Source of the DNA: Blastopirellula sp. J2-11
GTDB lineage: Bacteria; Planctomycetota; Planctomycetia; Pirellulales; Pirellulaceae
Assembly (NCBI RefSeq): GCF_024584705.1
Contig: NZ_CP097384.1
Span: 2,480,001 to 2,544,000 of the forward strand
Length of the DNA: 64,000 nucleotides
Reading direction: 5' to 3'
Shown here: piece by piece, positions 53,430-63,148 of the stretch
Layout of the letters: the number at the start of each line of letters is the position of its first letter
Position numbering within the stretch: position 1 is the stretch's first letter
Position numbers and translations under genes: made by a program
Notes under the pieces: model-generated
The model's input: only the letters and a program-made list of their open reading frames with translations
What the model was told of the DNA's origin: nothing
Database searches by the model: none

Positions 53430-56400
53430 ATGCCGCATCAAAAAACATCCATCATGAAGCCGATTTTTCATTCCTGGATTGCCATCGCGATCTCAGCGAC
53501 TATGGGGAGCGCAACGGCCGCCGGTTTGTTTGCCGACGAACAGCCGGTCGCTTTTTGGGAATTTGGTCCCGAAGAACAAACGCCGCTGCATCCCGTGGGA
53601 GGCATCCATCGCGATGTGCCGGGACCTCGCCCGCCGCGGTATCCCGATTTTTTAATCAACAACGCGTCCGTCAATTTTGATGGGAGCGGATCCCGTTTCG
53701 TGTTTGACGATCCTGGTGACAATAGCGCGTTCGATTTTACGAATGGGGATGAGATCACGCTGGAAGCTTGGGTGAACATTCGCGATCTCGATGATGGCGA
53801 CTTTACCTATATCATTGGCAAAGGAAGAACCGGAAGGCCTGGCTTTTCGCCCGACAATCAAAATTGGGCGATGCGAATCAGCGGAATCGCAGGGGAGGCG
53901 CGTCCTAGCTTTCTGTTCGCGACCGTGCCGGCCGAGCCCAATCGAGGGAACTGGCATCGGTACACGAGCCTTCAAGGGTTTCGTCCTCGAACCGGTTGGC
54001 ATCACATCGCGATCGCCTATCGCTTTGGTGAGCCAAACACGATGCAGACATGGATTGACGGAAAGAAAATAGAAGGTCAATGGGACGCCGGCGGACCCAC
54101 CACCAAGACGCCGGTGACTGACAACGATCAAATTTGGATTGGTTCGGCGCTCGGCGGTTCTCCGGGAAATAGTTTTCGCGGCGGGCTCGATTCTATCGCG
54201 ATTCATCGTGTGATATTGGATGAGCAGACGCTGAAAACTCGCTTTCGGCGCGTGGGCGAAGAGCCTGAACCGGAAGCCGAGTCGAACCGCATGCCCGAGC
54301 TTGGCCCGCTGCCTACGGACAAAGTCACTGTGACCTTTCACGAAGGTCTATCGGCCCATGATCGCTGGCCCTATGCCGATGAACTGGCGCCGCCTGCGGC
54401 GATGCAGTGGACAGGCAGCGCCCTGCTCCTCGACCAGATCCCACTCAAGTACGACAACTGGGGCATACGCACCGGTTGGAAAGCGCCTGTCTTGGTTCGG
54501 ATGGCCGCCGATGTGGCCCTTCCGCCGGGTAAACATACCGTGCTAATGCGTGCGCGTGGTTTGGCGCAAGCCTGGATCGATGGGCGCTTGGTGACTCGAT
54601 CCAAGCCGTTGACCGGCGCTCCTCACGGCGAGGAACCAATCACCCCGGTTACGCCTCCTCCTGCGCCTGGGCAGCGTCCTGCTTGGCACCGCTGTCAGGA
54701 AGTGTTCGCGACGATCGAGATCACCGACACGAAGCCGGTCCGTGTCGTTTTTGACGCAATCGCGGGAGGAAAGCGATTTCGGGCGCAACCAGGCGAGTTG
54801 ACCCTCGCGATTCGTTTGGAAGGAAGCGACGCTTTTTCCGTCTTGCGACCGATCGGACTCTCGGAGGAGCCGCTGCCGTTGACTGACCAAGCCGTGGAAG
54901 CGGAGTTGGATCAAATCAACGCTTCGATTTCGCAGATGAACGATCAAGGTCGTCATGCGGCTGCGGCGAACCAGATCGCCTATTGGAAGCAGCGTCATCA
55001 AATGGCTCAAGCCTGGCTGCAGTCGCATCCGGCGCCGGCGATACCGATAATTGATCCGAAGGCAGTGCATCCGATTGACGCTTTTATTCAAGCTCACTTA
55101 GACGAAGTCGATGCGCCAGCTGGCGGCGTTTCTCCCGCTCCGAAAAACGACTTCTTGACGAAGGTGTCGCCGATCTTGAAGAGCGAGTGCTTTCGCTGTC
55201 ATGGCGAAAAGGAGAAAGGGGGACTCTCTCTCGCTTCGCGAGAGTTGGCGATGCTGGGCGGTGACTCCGGCGAGGCTGCGATTCAGCCGGGAGATCCCCA
55301 CGCCAGCGAAATCATCAATCGACTTCGCAGCCCCGACGATGATCTGCGCATGCCGCCTACTGGCGAGCCTCTCTCGGAGGAGAAGATCAAGATATTGGAG
55401 AAATGGATCACGGAAGGCGCGAAGTGGCCTCAGGCCGCGTCGGCTCCGACTGCGATGGAAAAGTCGGCTTTGATCGACGATGCGGCGTTCGTTCGACGAG
55501 CCTATCTCGACACGGTCGGCGTTGTTCCTACAGAACAGGAGGTTCGACGTTTTCTGCAAAACCCTGCTACTGATAAACGCGAGCAACTGATCGATCAGCT
55601 GCTGGAAGATCCGCGTTGGGCTGACAATTGGATGGGCTATTGGCTCGATCTATTGGCCGAAAACCCAACTTTGATCAACGCCAGCCTGAACAGCACCGGC
55701 CCATTTCGTTGGTACTTATACGACTCGCTACGTGACAATAAGCCGATCGACCGAATGGTCTCGGAACTGTTGATGATGCGCGGCGGAGCGTACGACGGGG
55801 GAAGCGCCGGATTTGCACTGGCCGCCCAGAACGACGCACCCTTTGCGGCGAAAGGACATATCGTCGGAACTGCATTTTTAGGCATCGAATTGCAATGCGC
55901 TCGGTGCCACGACTCCCCTTATCACTCGACCAGCCAGCAAGATCTTTATTCGCTGGCGGCCATGTTCGCCCGCAAGCCGGTTAGCGTGCCAAAGTCGAGT
56001 ACGGTTCCTCCCGGCTTCTTTCAAAACAAGACGCGTGAATCGTTGATTCAAGTCACCCTGAAACCGGGGGTAAATGTCAGCCCCACATGGCCCTTCGCCG
56101 AGCAAACCGGCGCCGAAGACAACGACGCTTTGAGATCACTGATGCAAAACCCGGAGGATTCTCGCGAGAAGTTGGCGACGTTAATTACAGCGCCGCAAAA
56201 TACGCGGTTTTCACAGGTCATCGCCAATCGTCTCTGGCGGAGACTGATCGGAGCCGGGATCGTCGAACCGCCGCACGACTGGGAAGGAAATCCCCCTAGC
56301 CATCCGGAGCTCCTAGAGTGGTTGGGGAAAGAGTTGATCGCGTGCGACTACGATCTCAAACAGTTGACGCGCGTGATGATGACTTCGCAGCTTTATCAAC

Positions 56401-57188
56401 AAGAAGCAGTCGGAACGAATCGGAATGCGGAACCAGAGCAGCGTCTATTTACTGCCCCCGACCGACGACGGCTGACAGCGGAACAGATCGTCGATTCTCT
56501 CTATCAAGCGACCGGCTGCGAGATGGATATTGAGGAGATGACGCTTGATCCCGCCGGCCGGGCGACGACGAATTCGCGAAATACGTATGGCGATCCGCAC
56601 CGCAGTTGGATGCTGGTCAGTCTGTCCAATGAGCGAGATCGGCCTAGCTTGACGCTTCCGCGCGCTGCGGCTGTGGCCGAAATGCTAACCGCCTTTGGTT
56701 GGAACGCGGATCGTCAGGCGCCCAAAACCGATCGAGAAATCTCTCCCAACGTCTTGCAGCCAGCGGTAATGGCCAACAGCACCTTGAGCATCTCGTTGAC
56801 AAGAGCCGCTCATGAAAGCTCCTTGGCGAATCTTGCCGTCGCCGCGACTTCTCCTGAATCGCTGCTGGAATCCCTCTTTTTGCGTTTTGTCAGTCGACCT
56901 CCAACACCGGCTGAGCAAAGCGTCTTCTTGAGCATGCTGCGTGACGGCTTTGCGGATCGTCTTCTGCCGACAGATCAGGTAGTGCTGCCAGAGACTCCCG
57001 AGCGACTGCCCCAAGTCACCTGGTGGAATCATGTCCGTAATGAAGCCAACACGATCCAACAAGAGCACGCGCGCAGAGTGCGGTTGGGGCCGCCTGCCGA
57101 TCCGCGTCTGCAACCAGAATGGCGCTCGCGGTATGAGGATGCTGTCTGGAGCATCGCGAATCTGCGTGAGTTCGTCTGGATGCCCTAA
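53430..57188 (+). CDS. PSCyt1/DUF1549/DUF1553 cytochrome protein with N-terminal LamG domain
   Basis: 1252 residues; ATG 53454 is an alternative start. Signal peptide ends near GSATAAG. Residues about 75-270 are LamG-like (FDFTNGDEITLEAWVNI, GWHHIAIAYRF, DNDQIWIGSALGG). A PSCyt1 haem motif, CFRCHG, lies near residue 590. DUF1549 follows (about 690-890) with a second CARCHD motif near 822, then DUF1553 (about 920-1215, WRRLIGAGIVEPPHDW, LTRVMMTSQLYQQEAV). Such proteins are hallmark planctomycete exported proteins paired with DUF1501, suspected to oxidise or break down polymers in periplasmic compartments. The LamG part could bind carbohydrate. Confidence 0.93.
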   Translation: MPHQKTSIMKPIFHSWIAIAISATMGSATAAGLFADEQPVAFWEFGPEEQTPLHPVGGIHRDVPGPRPPRYPDFLINNASVNFDGSGSRFVFDDPGDNSAFDFTNGDEITLEAWVNIRDLDDGDFTYIIGKGRTGRPGFSPDNQNWAMRISGIAGEARPSFLFATVPAEPNRGNWHRYTSLQGFRPRTGWHHIAIAYRFGEPNTMQTWIDGKKIEGQWDAGGPTTKTPVTDNDQIWIGSALGGSPGNSFRGGLDSIAIHRVILDEQTLKTRFRRVGEEPEPEAESNRMPELGPLPTDKVTVTFHEGLSAHDRWPYADELAPPAAMQWTGSALLLDQIPLKYDNWGIRTGWKAPVLVRMAADVALPPGKHTVLMRARGLAQAWIDGRLVTRSKPLTGAPHGEEPITPVTPPPAPGQRPAWHRCQEVFATIEITDTKPVRVVFDAIAGGKRFRAQPGELTLAIRLEGSDAFSVLRPIGLSEEPLPLTDQAVEAELDQINASISQMNDQGRHAAAANQIAYWKQRHQMAQAWLQSHPAPAIPIIDPKAVHPIDAFIQAHLDEVDAPAGGVSPAPKNDFLTKVSPILKSECFRCHGEKEKGGLSLASRELAMLGGDSGEAAIQPGDPHASEIINRLRSPDDDLRMPPTGEPLSEEKIKILEKWITEGAKWPQAASAPTAMEKSALIDDAAFVRRAYLDTVGVVPTEQEVRRFLQNPATDKREQLIDQLLEDPRWADNWMGYWLDLLAENPTLINASLNSTGPFRWYLYDSLRDNKPIDRMVSELLMMRGGAYDGGSAGFALAAQNDAPFAAKGHIVGTAFLGIELQCARCHDSPYHSTSQQDLYSLAAMFARKPVSVPKSSTVPPGFFQNKTRESLIQVTLKPGVNVSPTWPFAEQTGAEDNDALRSLMQNPEDSREKLATLITAPQNTRFSQVIANRLWRRLIGAGIVEPPHDWEGNPPSHPELLEWLGKELIACDYDLKQLTRVMMTSQLYQQEAVGTNRNAEPEQRLFTAPDRRRLTAEQIVDSLYQATGCEMDIEEMTLDPAGRATTNSRNTYGDPHRSWMLVSLSNERDRPSLTLPRAAAVAEMLTAFGWNADRQAPKTDREISPNVLQPAVMANSTLSISLTRAAHESSLANLAVAATSPESLLESLFLRFVSRPPTPAEQSVFLSMLRDGFADRLLPTDQVVLPETPERLPQVTWWNHVRNEANTIQQEHARRVRLGPPADPRLQPEWRSRYEDAVWSIANLREFVWMP

Positions 57189-57248
57189 CTCAGATCGAAA
57201 ATCGACACCACCCTCAAATCATCTTCCAAACTTTATGAGACGGTAGCC

Positions 57249-58547
57249 ATGTTCCCATCCCATCCTTCTGCGATTGATCGACGACAGTTTCTGGCCGCCG
57301 GCGCCACAGCCGCAGGCCTGGCCGCAGCGCCGACTTGGACCACAGCGGCAGAATCGCCGCGCGTTCAAGGCCAAGTCGAACATGTGATTTCGATCTGGCT
57401 CGGAGGAGGAATGAGTCAGATCGATACCTTCGATCCCAAGGCGAAGGGGAATCCTGCTAAGCAAAAAGCAGGCTCCTATTACGAGGCGATTCTCACGGCG
57501 GTTGACGGCGTCTCTGTCTGCGAGCATCTGCCGAAAGTGGCCGGGATCATGGATCGCGTCACCGCTGTTCGCACCGTCAATCATTCGGTCATCGACGAAC
57601 ATGCCGCCGCGACCAATTGGATGCATGTGGGGCGCCCTGTGAGCGGCACGGTCGTTTATCCGTCGCTCGGTTCTATCATTTCGCACGAGCGCGGCGCACT
57701 CTCAGAATCGGCGCCTGCTTACGTGTTGATCGGCTATCCAAATAGCTCTCGCGGACCTGGTTTTCTCGGGGCTCAGCATAGCTACTTGTATTTGACCGAG
57801 ACGGGACGCGGGCCTGCTGGACTGTCTCGACATCTCACCGTGACAGCCGAACGACAAAAACGGCGCGACCAACTGCTTACGCAAGTCCGTCGCGAGCAGC
57901 CGAAAACAAGCGATAAGTTTTTGCAAGACTACGATGCGGCCGCGGCGCTTAGTTTACGTCTGAGCGGCCCGGACTTCATGCGTAGCTTTCAACTGGATAG
58001 TGAGCCTGCTGCGCTGCGCGAAAGCTATGGAGGCGAATTTGGTCAGCGCTGTTTGCTATCTCGCCGGCTCGTCGAACGGGGCGTCCGTTTTATCGAGGTC
58101 TCGCATAATCTGAACTTCCTCAACGGCGCCGGTTGGGACGTGCATAATCGCGGCATTCTTGACCAGCACAAGCTGATTCATGAACTGGACGCCGCGCTCT
58201 CTACGCTCATTCTTGATCTAGAGCAGCGTAAGCTCTTGGAGAAGACGTTGATCGTCGTGACGACCGAGTTCGGTCGTCCTCCGCAATTCGATGGCGGCGG
58301 CGGACGTGGACATCAAGGTTCCACATTTACTTGCGTCCTCGCCGGGGGCGGTTTGAAGCATCAAGGCGCTTATGGCCAAACGGATGACCTGGCGCAAAAC
58401 ATCGCTTCCGATCCGGTCTCCGTACCCGATTTCTTCGCCACCATTCATGCCGCGATGGGAATTGACTACGCCAAGTCGCTCTATGACGGAGATCGCCCTG
58501 TCCCGATCACCGACGGAGGACAGCCTATCGCTTCCCTATTTGGATAA
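57249..58547 (+). CDS. DUF1501 protein, Tat-exported
   Basis: 432 residues. Twin-arginine signal [20 protein letters not shown]. Then [58 protein letters not shown] and [15 protein letters not shown], the DUF1501 pattern, related in fold to alkaline phosphatase/sulfatase. Metal-ligand-like Asp and His residues are kept. Regularly encoded right after PSCyt/DUF1549/DUF1553 proteins, as here (60 bp apart), and thought to work with them. Confidence 0.94.
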   Translation: MFPSHPSAIDRRQFLAAGATAAGLAAAPTWTTAAESPRVQGQVEHVISIWLGGGMSQIDTFDPKAKGNPAKQKAGSYYEAILTAVDGVSVCEHLPKVAGIMDRVTAVRTVNHSVIDEHAAATNWMHVGRPVSGTVVYPSLGSIISHERGALSESAPAYVLIGYPNSSRGPGFLGAQHSYLYLTETGRGPAGLSRHLTVTAERQKRRDQLLTQVRREQPKTSDKFLQDYDAAAALSLRLSGPDFMRSFQLDSEPAALRESYGGEFGQRCLLSRRLVERGVRFIEVSHNLNFLNGAGWDVHNRGILDQHKLIHELDAALSTLILDLEQRKLLEKTLIVVTTEFGRPPQFDGGGGRGHQGSTFTCVLAGGGLKHQGAYGQTDDLAQNIASDPVSVPDFFATIHAAMGIDYAKSLYDGDRPVPITDGGQPIASLFG

Positions 58548-58609
58548 CGCGGCGCCAGCGGTACGAGTGACGACGCAACCAATACGCACACCTGAAAGTA
58601 AGATAAGCC

Positions 58610-59554
58610 GTGCCTTCAAGTTCCCTCACGACGAATTGCTCCAAGTTTCAAGGCATGTTTCCGCCGATCGTCACGCCGTTGGCTCAGCCAGATCAAATCG
58701 ACGAAGCAGGCTGCGAACGATTGCTCGAACATTTGATCGCCGGAGGGGTCGACGGCATCTTTTTGCTGGGCTCTTCCGGCGAAATCGCCAGCCTCAGCCA
58801 TCGGCTCCGCGCCGAGTTGATTCATCAAGTCTGCCAAATTGTGAATCAACGCGTGCCGGTTCTGGTGGGGATCACCGACAACTCGGTGGTCGAGACTAAC
58901 AAACTGGCCCAAGCGGCTGCCGAAGCAGGCGCAGACGGAGTCGTGCTGACGACGCCCTTCTATTTCTCGGTTAGCCAAGCGGAACTGGTAACCTACGTTA
59001 AAGCGATTCTCCAGGAGACCGAACTCCCGTTGTTGCTATACAACATGCCGGCGATGACCAAAGTATGGTTCGAGGTCGAAACGGTCGCAGAACTGGCGCA
59101 AATCGAGCAGATCGTGGGGATCAAAGATAGTAGCCAGGACATCCAATATTATCGCAAGCTGACGAGTCTGAAATCGATCCGACCAGATTGGGCGTTCTTC
59201 ATCGGTCACGAAGCTCTCTTGGCGGAATCGCTTTTCGCTGGAGGTACAGGGGGAGTTAACTTGGGCACAAATTTGTTTCCCCACTTGTTCGCCAACTTGA
59301 TGCAAGCTCATCGAGATCAAGACGTATTGTCGGTAAAGAAATACCAAGCCAAGATCGACCAAATCGAAACGCTTTACAACGTCGCAGATCGCTCCTTGCC
59401 GCTGTTGCCGTTAATCGCCATCACGAAAACCGCGCTTTCAATCATGGGCATTTGCGATGATCGTTTAGCGTCGCCGCATCACCGTTGCACAGCCGAGCAG
59501 CGACAGCAAGCGGCCATCGTCTTAGAACGATTGAATACGGAACTTTGCGGGTAG
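58610..59554 (+). CDS. DapA-family aldolase/lyase
   Basis: 314 residues from GTG 58610. Dihydrodipicolinate synthase/N-acetylneuraminate lyase fold: MFPPIVTPLAQPDQID, LGSSGEIASLSHRLRAELI, VGITDNSVVETNKLAQAAAEAGADG, then LLLYNMPAM with the catalytic Tyr and VGIKDSSQD with the Schiff-base Lys. In the family, substrates include lysine precursors, sialic acid and keto-sugar acids. Position at the end of a PSCyt/DUF1501 block points to sugar-acid breakdown rather than lysine synthesis. Confidence 0.9.
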   Translation: MPSSSLTTNCSKFQGMFPPIVTPLAQPDQIDEAGCERLLEHLIAGGVDGIFLLGSSGEIASLSHRLRAELIHQVCQIVNQRVPVLVGITDNSVVETNKLAQAAAEAGADGVVLTTPFYFSVSQAELVTYVKAILQETELPLLLYNMPAMTKVWFEVETVAELAQIEQIVGIKDSSQDIQYYRKLTSLKSIRPDWAFFIGHEALLAESLFAGGTGGVNLGTNLFPHLFANLMQAHRDQDVLSVKKYQAKIDQIETLYNVADRSLPLLPLIAITKTALSIMGICDDRLASPHHRCTAEQRQQAAIVLERLNTELCG

Positions 59555-59818
59555 AGACGGCCCGTTTTCGCAAATGGCGCTTCTCGGCCTCGCTGATCTT
59601 ACAGGATCGTTGCGTATTTCTCGGTCGATTTTGCATGCATGTTTTTCAGCCTCGTAAAGGAGAAAACAGGAGGCCTCTACGCGGCTCTCGTCATGTTTTT
59701 TATTTAATTTTGGGCTATTTTTAATAATTTGGCGCGAATTTACGTTTGGCGTGGGAATAACTTCTACAGGCTCTTCTTTGCGCGATTTATCGATACTTTT
59801 CATCCTAAGGATCTTTGC

Positions 59819-60787
59819 ATGCCAGCCCCCCAAAATTGTAGGAAGGCCGGATTCACTCTGGTCGAATTGCTAGTCGTTATCGCCATTATCGGCGTCTTGA
59901 TCGCATTGCTATTGCCAGCGGTGCAACAAGCGCGCGAGGCCGCTAGGCGGATGCAATGCACCAACAACTTAAAGCAGTTGGGGCTTGCGATGCACAATTA
60001 TCATGACACGTTCGGCAAATTTGCGCCCGGCGTCGTGGGGCGAGCCAACTACGATCCTCCTGCCAGCAGTCCGCAATTTGAAAAGTGCCCACCCACGTGG
60101 ATGCAGATGATTTTGCCTTTTATCGAGCAAGGCAATCTGTACGACGGAATGAAGCAGCACTTCGCCACCGGGAACATGGCCGCTACGGCTCCAGGGAGAT
60201 TTACGGTGATCGAAGCGCTCACTTGTCCCAGCGACCCGAATGGTCCCAAAGTCATTGACACCGGCGCGTCGTCGCAATGGTATGAACGATGGGGCTTTAA
60301 CGGAAACTACGTCGCTTGCAGCGGTTCCGATTATTTCACCCCGTCCGGCGATCCGTACATGCTGAATCGCAACGGAATTTTCTATGCGAAATCGGCGACA
60401 AAATTTGGCGATATCGTCGACGGCGCTTCCAACACGGCTCTGATGAGCGAGATCTTGCTCGTCCCCTACGGAGGCGCGTCAGGAGAAGTCATCGATCTTC
60501 GCGGAGGCTACTACTTCGGCCGCCGAATCACCGCGTGCTTTAGCACGCAAGAACCGCCGAATACCTTGGTAGGCGACCGTTTGAGTACGTGCCAAAGCGT
60601 TTCTTATGCGCCTTGTAACGGCCAAGGAGTCGATGATTCGATCATGCACGTTCGCAGTCGACACACCGGCGGGGCAAACGTGACTTTGGGAGATGCTTCG
60701 GTTCGTTTTGTATCGGAAACGGTCAATCGTTCGGTCTTCCAGGCTTACGGCACGCGTGCGAACAGCGAAACGACTGAGCAGTTGTAG
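59819..60787 (+). CDS. DUF1559 pseudopilin-like exported protein
   Basis: 322 residues from ATG 59819, with TAAGGAT eight bases before it; the longer frame from 59729 is not needed. Prepilin-like start RKAGFTLVELLVVIAIIG, then LLLPAVQQAREAARRMQCTNN and near the end RHTGGANVTLGDASVRFVSETV. Third DUF1559 gene of the window; again followed by a small transthyretin-like lipoprotein gene. Confidence 0.95.
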   Translation: MPAPQNCRKAGFTLVELLVVIAIIGVLIALLLPAVQQAREAARRMQCTNNLKQLGLAMHNYHDTFGKFAPGVVGRANYDPPASSPQFEKCPPTWMQMILPFIEQGNLYDGMKQHFATGNMAATAPGRFTVIEALTCPSDPNGPKVIDTGASSQWYERWGFNGNYVACSGSDYFTPSGDPYMLNRNGIFYAKSATKFGDIVDGASNTALMSEILLVPYGGASGEVIDLRGGYYFGRRITACFSTQEPPNTLVGDRLSTCQSVSYAPCNGQGVDDSIMHVRSRHTGGANVTLGDASVRFVSETVNRSVFQAYGTRANSETTEQL

Positions 60788-60910
60788 AGCCCCTCGATTA
60801 CTGGGTTGCTCATCAACGAAGCCAAGCTGCGGCGTTCGAAACGATCGCTATGGCTTCGGTGCTGTTGGCCCGTTCCTCTTCCGGCACACGCCGCAATAAA
60901 AGTAAGACTT

Positions 60911-61324
60911 ATGAATCGCTTCTTGCGTCACTCCGTTTTGTTTCTCTTCGCGGCGTCGGCCTTGATCGTTGGGATCGGCTGCAGCGATCGTCTTCCTCCG
61001 TTGCCGCCGACGGTTCCAATTTCCGCGAAAGTTACCCTCGATGGCAAGCCTCTGCAAAAAGCTCGGATTGCTTTCAGTCCCGCTTTGCCGGGCCCGGCGT
61101 CGAATGGCCAAGTCGTGAACGGGGAAGTTCTCGATCTGTGGACGAATGGCCAGAAGCAAGGCGTAGCAATCGGGGAATACACGGTGACGATCTACGACCA
61201 GCCGATGGAAGCGAATGCCGTCGATCTGGTGCCGGACAAATATGGCCTCCTCAGCGAAGGAATTTCGGTGACGGTCACCGAAGCAGGGCCGAATGAATTT
61301 CTGTTTGAGTTGAAACGAAAGTAG
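60911..61324 (+). CDS. Transthyretin-like lipoprotein
   Basis: 137 residues from ATG 60911. Lipobox IVGIGCSD (Cys24). Mature part: PISAKVTLDGKPLQKARIAFSP, then GVAIGEYTVTIYD and a Pro/Asp-rich loop. Same family as the genes at 25654 and 52960, but shorter than many members. Probably anchored to the outer face of a membrane. Confidence 0.86.
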   Translation: MNRFLRHSVLFLFAASALIVGIGCSDRLPPLPPTVPISAKVTLDGKPLQKARIAFSPALPGPASNGQVVNGEVLDLWTNGQKQGVAIGEYTVTIYDQPMEANAVDLVPDKYGLLSEGISVTVTEAGPNEFLFELKRK

Positions 61325-61648
61325 ACGTCAACAAACCGAGTTGCCCGTTCGGTCGCCGCATGCTTCGGCCCCTTAAGTACGGAGGAGAGGTTGCTTTTTC
61401 GATTCCTGGCTATTTTTCAATTTCCCCTTTTTATTGCCCTGGTAGCGGTCAGGAATTGACTGTTGCATAGCGAGAGAAGAGACTAAAGCTAGAAACCGAG
61501 ATCGGTTTCTTGCCGCCAAGGGATGGCCATACGGTTTGCCGACCGCGGTCCCTTGGTTTTTTTATGCGCAGAGAACGCTACAAAGGTGGCGAAGCGCGAA
61601 GTCAAAACGAGTGCAATCCACTCGTCATCAAGAAAGGGGGGATTCAAC
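61325..61648. other. Leader of the sulfatase pair, about 325 bp, with tandem hairpins
   Basis: No supported gene in the region 61325-61648. Two hairpins lie back to back: AGAAACCG-AGAT-CGGTTTCT (61491-61510) and the terminator at 61516-61563. The ribosome binding site AAAGGGGGG (61635-61643) precedes the sulfatase start. Confidence 0.5.
61516..61563 (+). terminator. Intrinsic terminator or attenuator before the sulfatase gene
   Basis: CCAAGGGA (61516-61523) pairs with TCCCTTGG (61549-61556), followed directly by T7. The 25-base loop contains further pairing. It lies 86 bases before the sulfatase start, directly behind another hairpin, so it could end the upstream unit or act as an attenuator. 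Confidence 0.75.
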
Positions 61649-63148
61649 ATGCTTCAATTCCTTGCCAATTTGCCGCGCACTTCTGGAAAGTCTGGTTGCC
61701 GTCGAGTATTCCCACATCATTTGCCGCACAGAATATCTGCGCTGATGTTTGCGGCGCTCTTCGCCCAGTTGCTCTATGCAACGCAACTGAAAGCCGAGTC
61801 GAGCGATCTCCCCAACATCATCTTTGTAATGGCCGACGATCTCGGCTACGGCGATCTTGGTAGTTTTGGCCAACAAAAGATCGCGACCCCCAATCTCGAT
61901 CAGATGGCGCGCGAGGGGATGCGGTTGACCAATTTTTACGCCGGTTGCACGGTCTGCGCTCCTTCGCGCTGCGTGTTAATGACCGGCCTTCACACCGGAC
62001 ATTGTTTCATTCGCGGCAACGCCAGAGACAATCTTCGACCCAGCGACGTGACTGTCGCCGAAGTTTTGAAAGAGGCCGGCTATCAAACGGCGCTGATCGG
62101 CAAATGGGGATTAGGGCATGAAGGCTCCAACGGCGTGCCGACTCGGCAAGGTTTCGACTACTTCTTTGGCTATCTTGATCAGGGGCACGCGCACAACTAT
62201 TACACGACCTTCCTAATGCGGAACGAAGAACGCGTCGCGTTGAAAAACGTGCCGCTCCATGAAGATGCGAGCGGGAAAGGAGTCGCGAAAGAGAAAGTCG
62301 AGTATTCGCACGATCTCTGCATGAACGAGGCGATCTCGTTTGTCGATCGTGCCGAGAAGAAAGATGCGCCTTTCTTCCTCTATCTTTCGCTGACCATTCC
62401 GCACGCCAACAACCAGGCTGGCGATGCAGGAATGGAAGTTCCCGACTACGGTCAATACGCCGACAAGGATTGGCCCGAGCCGCAAAAGGGACATGCCGCA
62501 ATGATTTCGCGGATGGATCGTGATCTCGGCAAATTGTTCGCCAAGCTGAAGCAAGACGGAATTGATGACAATACGCTTGTGATTTTCACGTCGGATAACG
62601 GCCCGCACAAAGAAGGAGGCAACGATCCTGACTTCGCCAATTCCAACGGACCGTTGCAAGGGATCAAGCGAAGCCTGCACGAAGGAGGGATCCGCGTTCC
62701 GACGATCATTCGTTGGCCGGGACATGTGAAAGCCGACAGCGAGTCTGATTTCGCCGGCGCCTTTTGGGATGTGATGCCGACATTGGCCGCCGTCGCCGGC
62801 GTCAGCAATGAGGTTCCTGCTGACATCGACGGCATCTCTTTTTTGCCGACGATTACCGGCAAGGGAGAGCAGCCGCAGCACGACTATCTCTATTGGGCTT
62901 TCTACGAAGGAGGCGGAGCCCAAGCGGTTCGCCAGGGAGATTGGAAAGCGATTCAACAGCCGATCAATTCGCCGGTTCGCCTGTACAACTTGCAGAGCGA
63001 TCTGGGCGAAGAGCATGATCTAGCGGCTGACCAGCCCGAAAAGGTCAAAGCGATGACCCAGCGAATGGCCGCGGCGTATACGCCCAGCGACAGATGGAAG
63101 TTCCCGAAGCCGAAAGCGAAAAAGAACAACCCGAAAGGAGCGAAGTAA
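61649..63148 (+). CDS. Sulfatase, Cys-type
   Basis: 499 residues from ATG 61649 (the frame upstream to 61523 passes through the terminator). Signal-like helix near residues 31-46 (ALMFAALFAQLLYATQ). NIIFVMADDLGYGDLGSFG is the metal site; GCTVCAPSRCVLMTG has the formylglycine Cys103 with the usual C-x-P-S-R core. GKWGLGHEG, DNTLVIFTSDNGPHKEGG and DVMPTLAAVAGV follow. A standard arylsulfatase-type enzyme for sulfated polysaccharides, needing a formylglycine-forming enzyme encoded elsewhere. The next sulfatase gene starts at its stop codon (TAATG). Confidence 0.95.
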   Translation: MLQFLANLPRTSGKSGCRRVFPHHLPHRISALMFAALFAQLLYATQLKAESSDLPNIIFVMADDLGYGDLGSFGQQKIATPNLDQMAREGMRLTNFYAGCTVCAPSRCVLMTGLHTGHCFIRGNARDNLRPSDVTVAEVLKEAGYQTALIGKWGLGHEGSNGVPTRQGFDYFFGYLDQGHAHNYYTTFLMRNEERVALKNVPLHEDASGKGVAKEKVEYSHDLCMNEAISFVDRAEKKDAPFFLYLSLTIPHANNQAGDAGMEVPDYGQYADKDWPEPQKGHAAMISRMDRDLGKLFAKLKQDGIDDNTLVIFTSDNGPHKEGGNDPDFANSNGPLQGIKRSLHEGGIRVPTIIRWPGHVKADSESDFAGAFWDVMPTLAAVAGVSNEVPADIDGISFLPTITGKGEQPQHDYLYWAFYEGGGAQAVRQGDWKAIQQPINSPVRLYNLQSDLGEEHDLAADQPEKVKAMTQRMAAAYTPSDRWKFPKPKAKKNNPKGAK

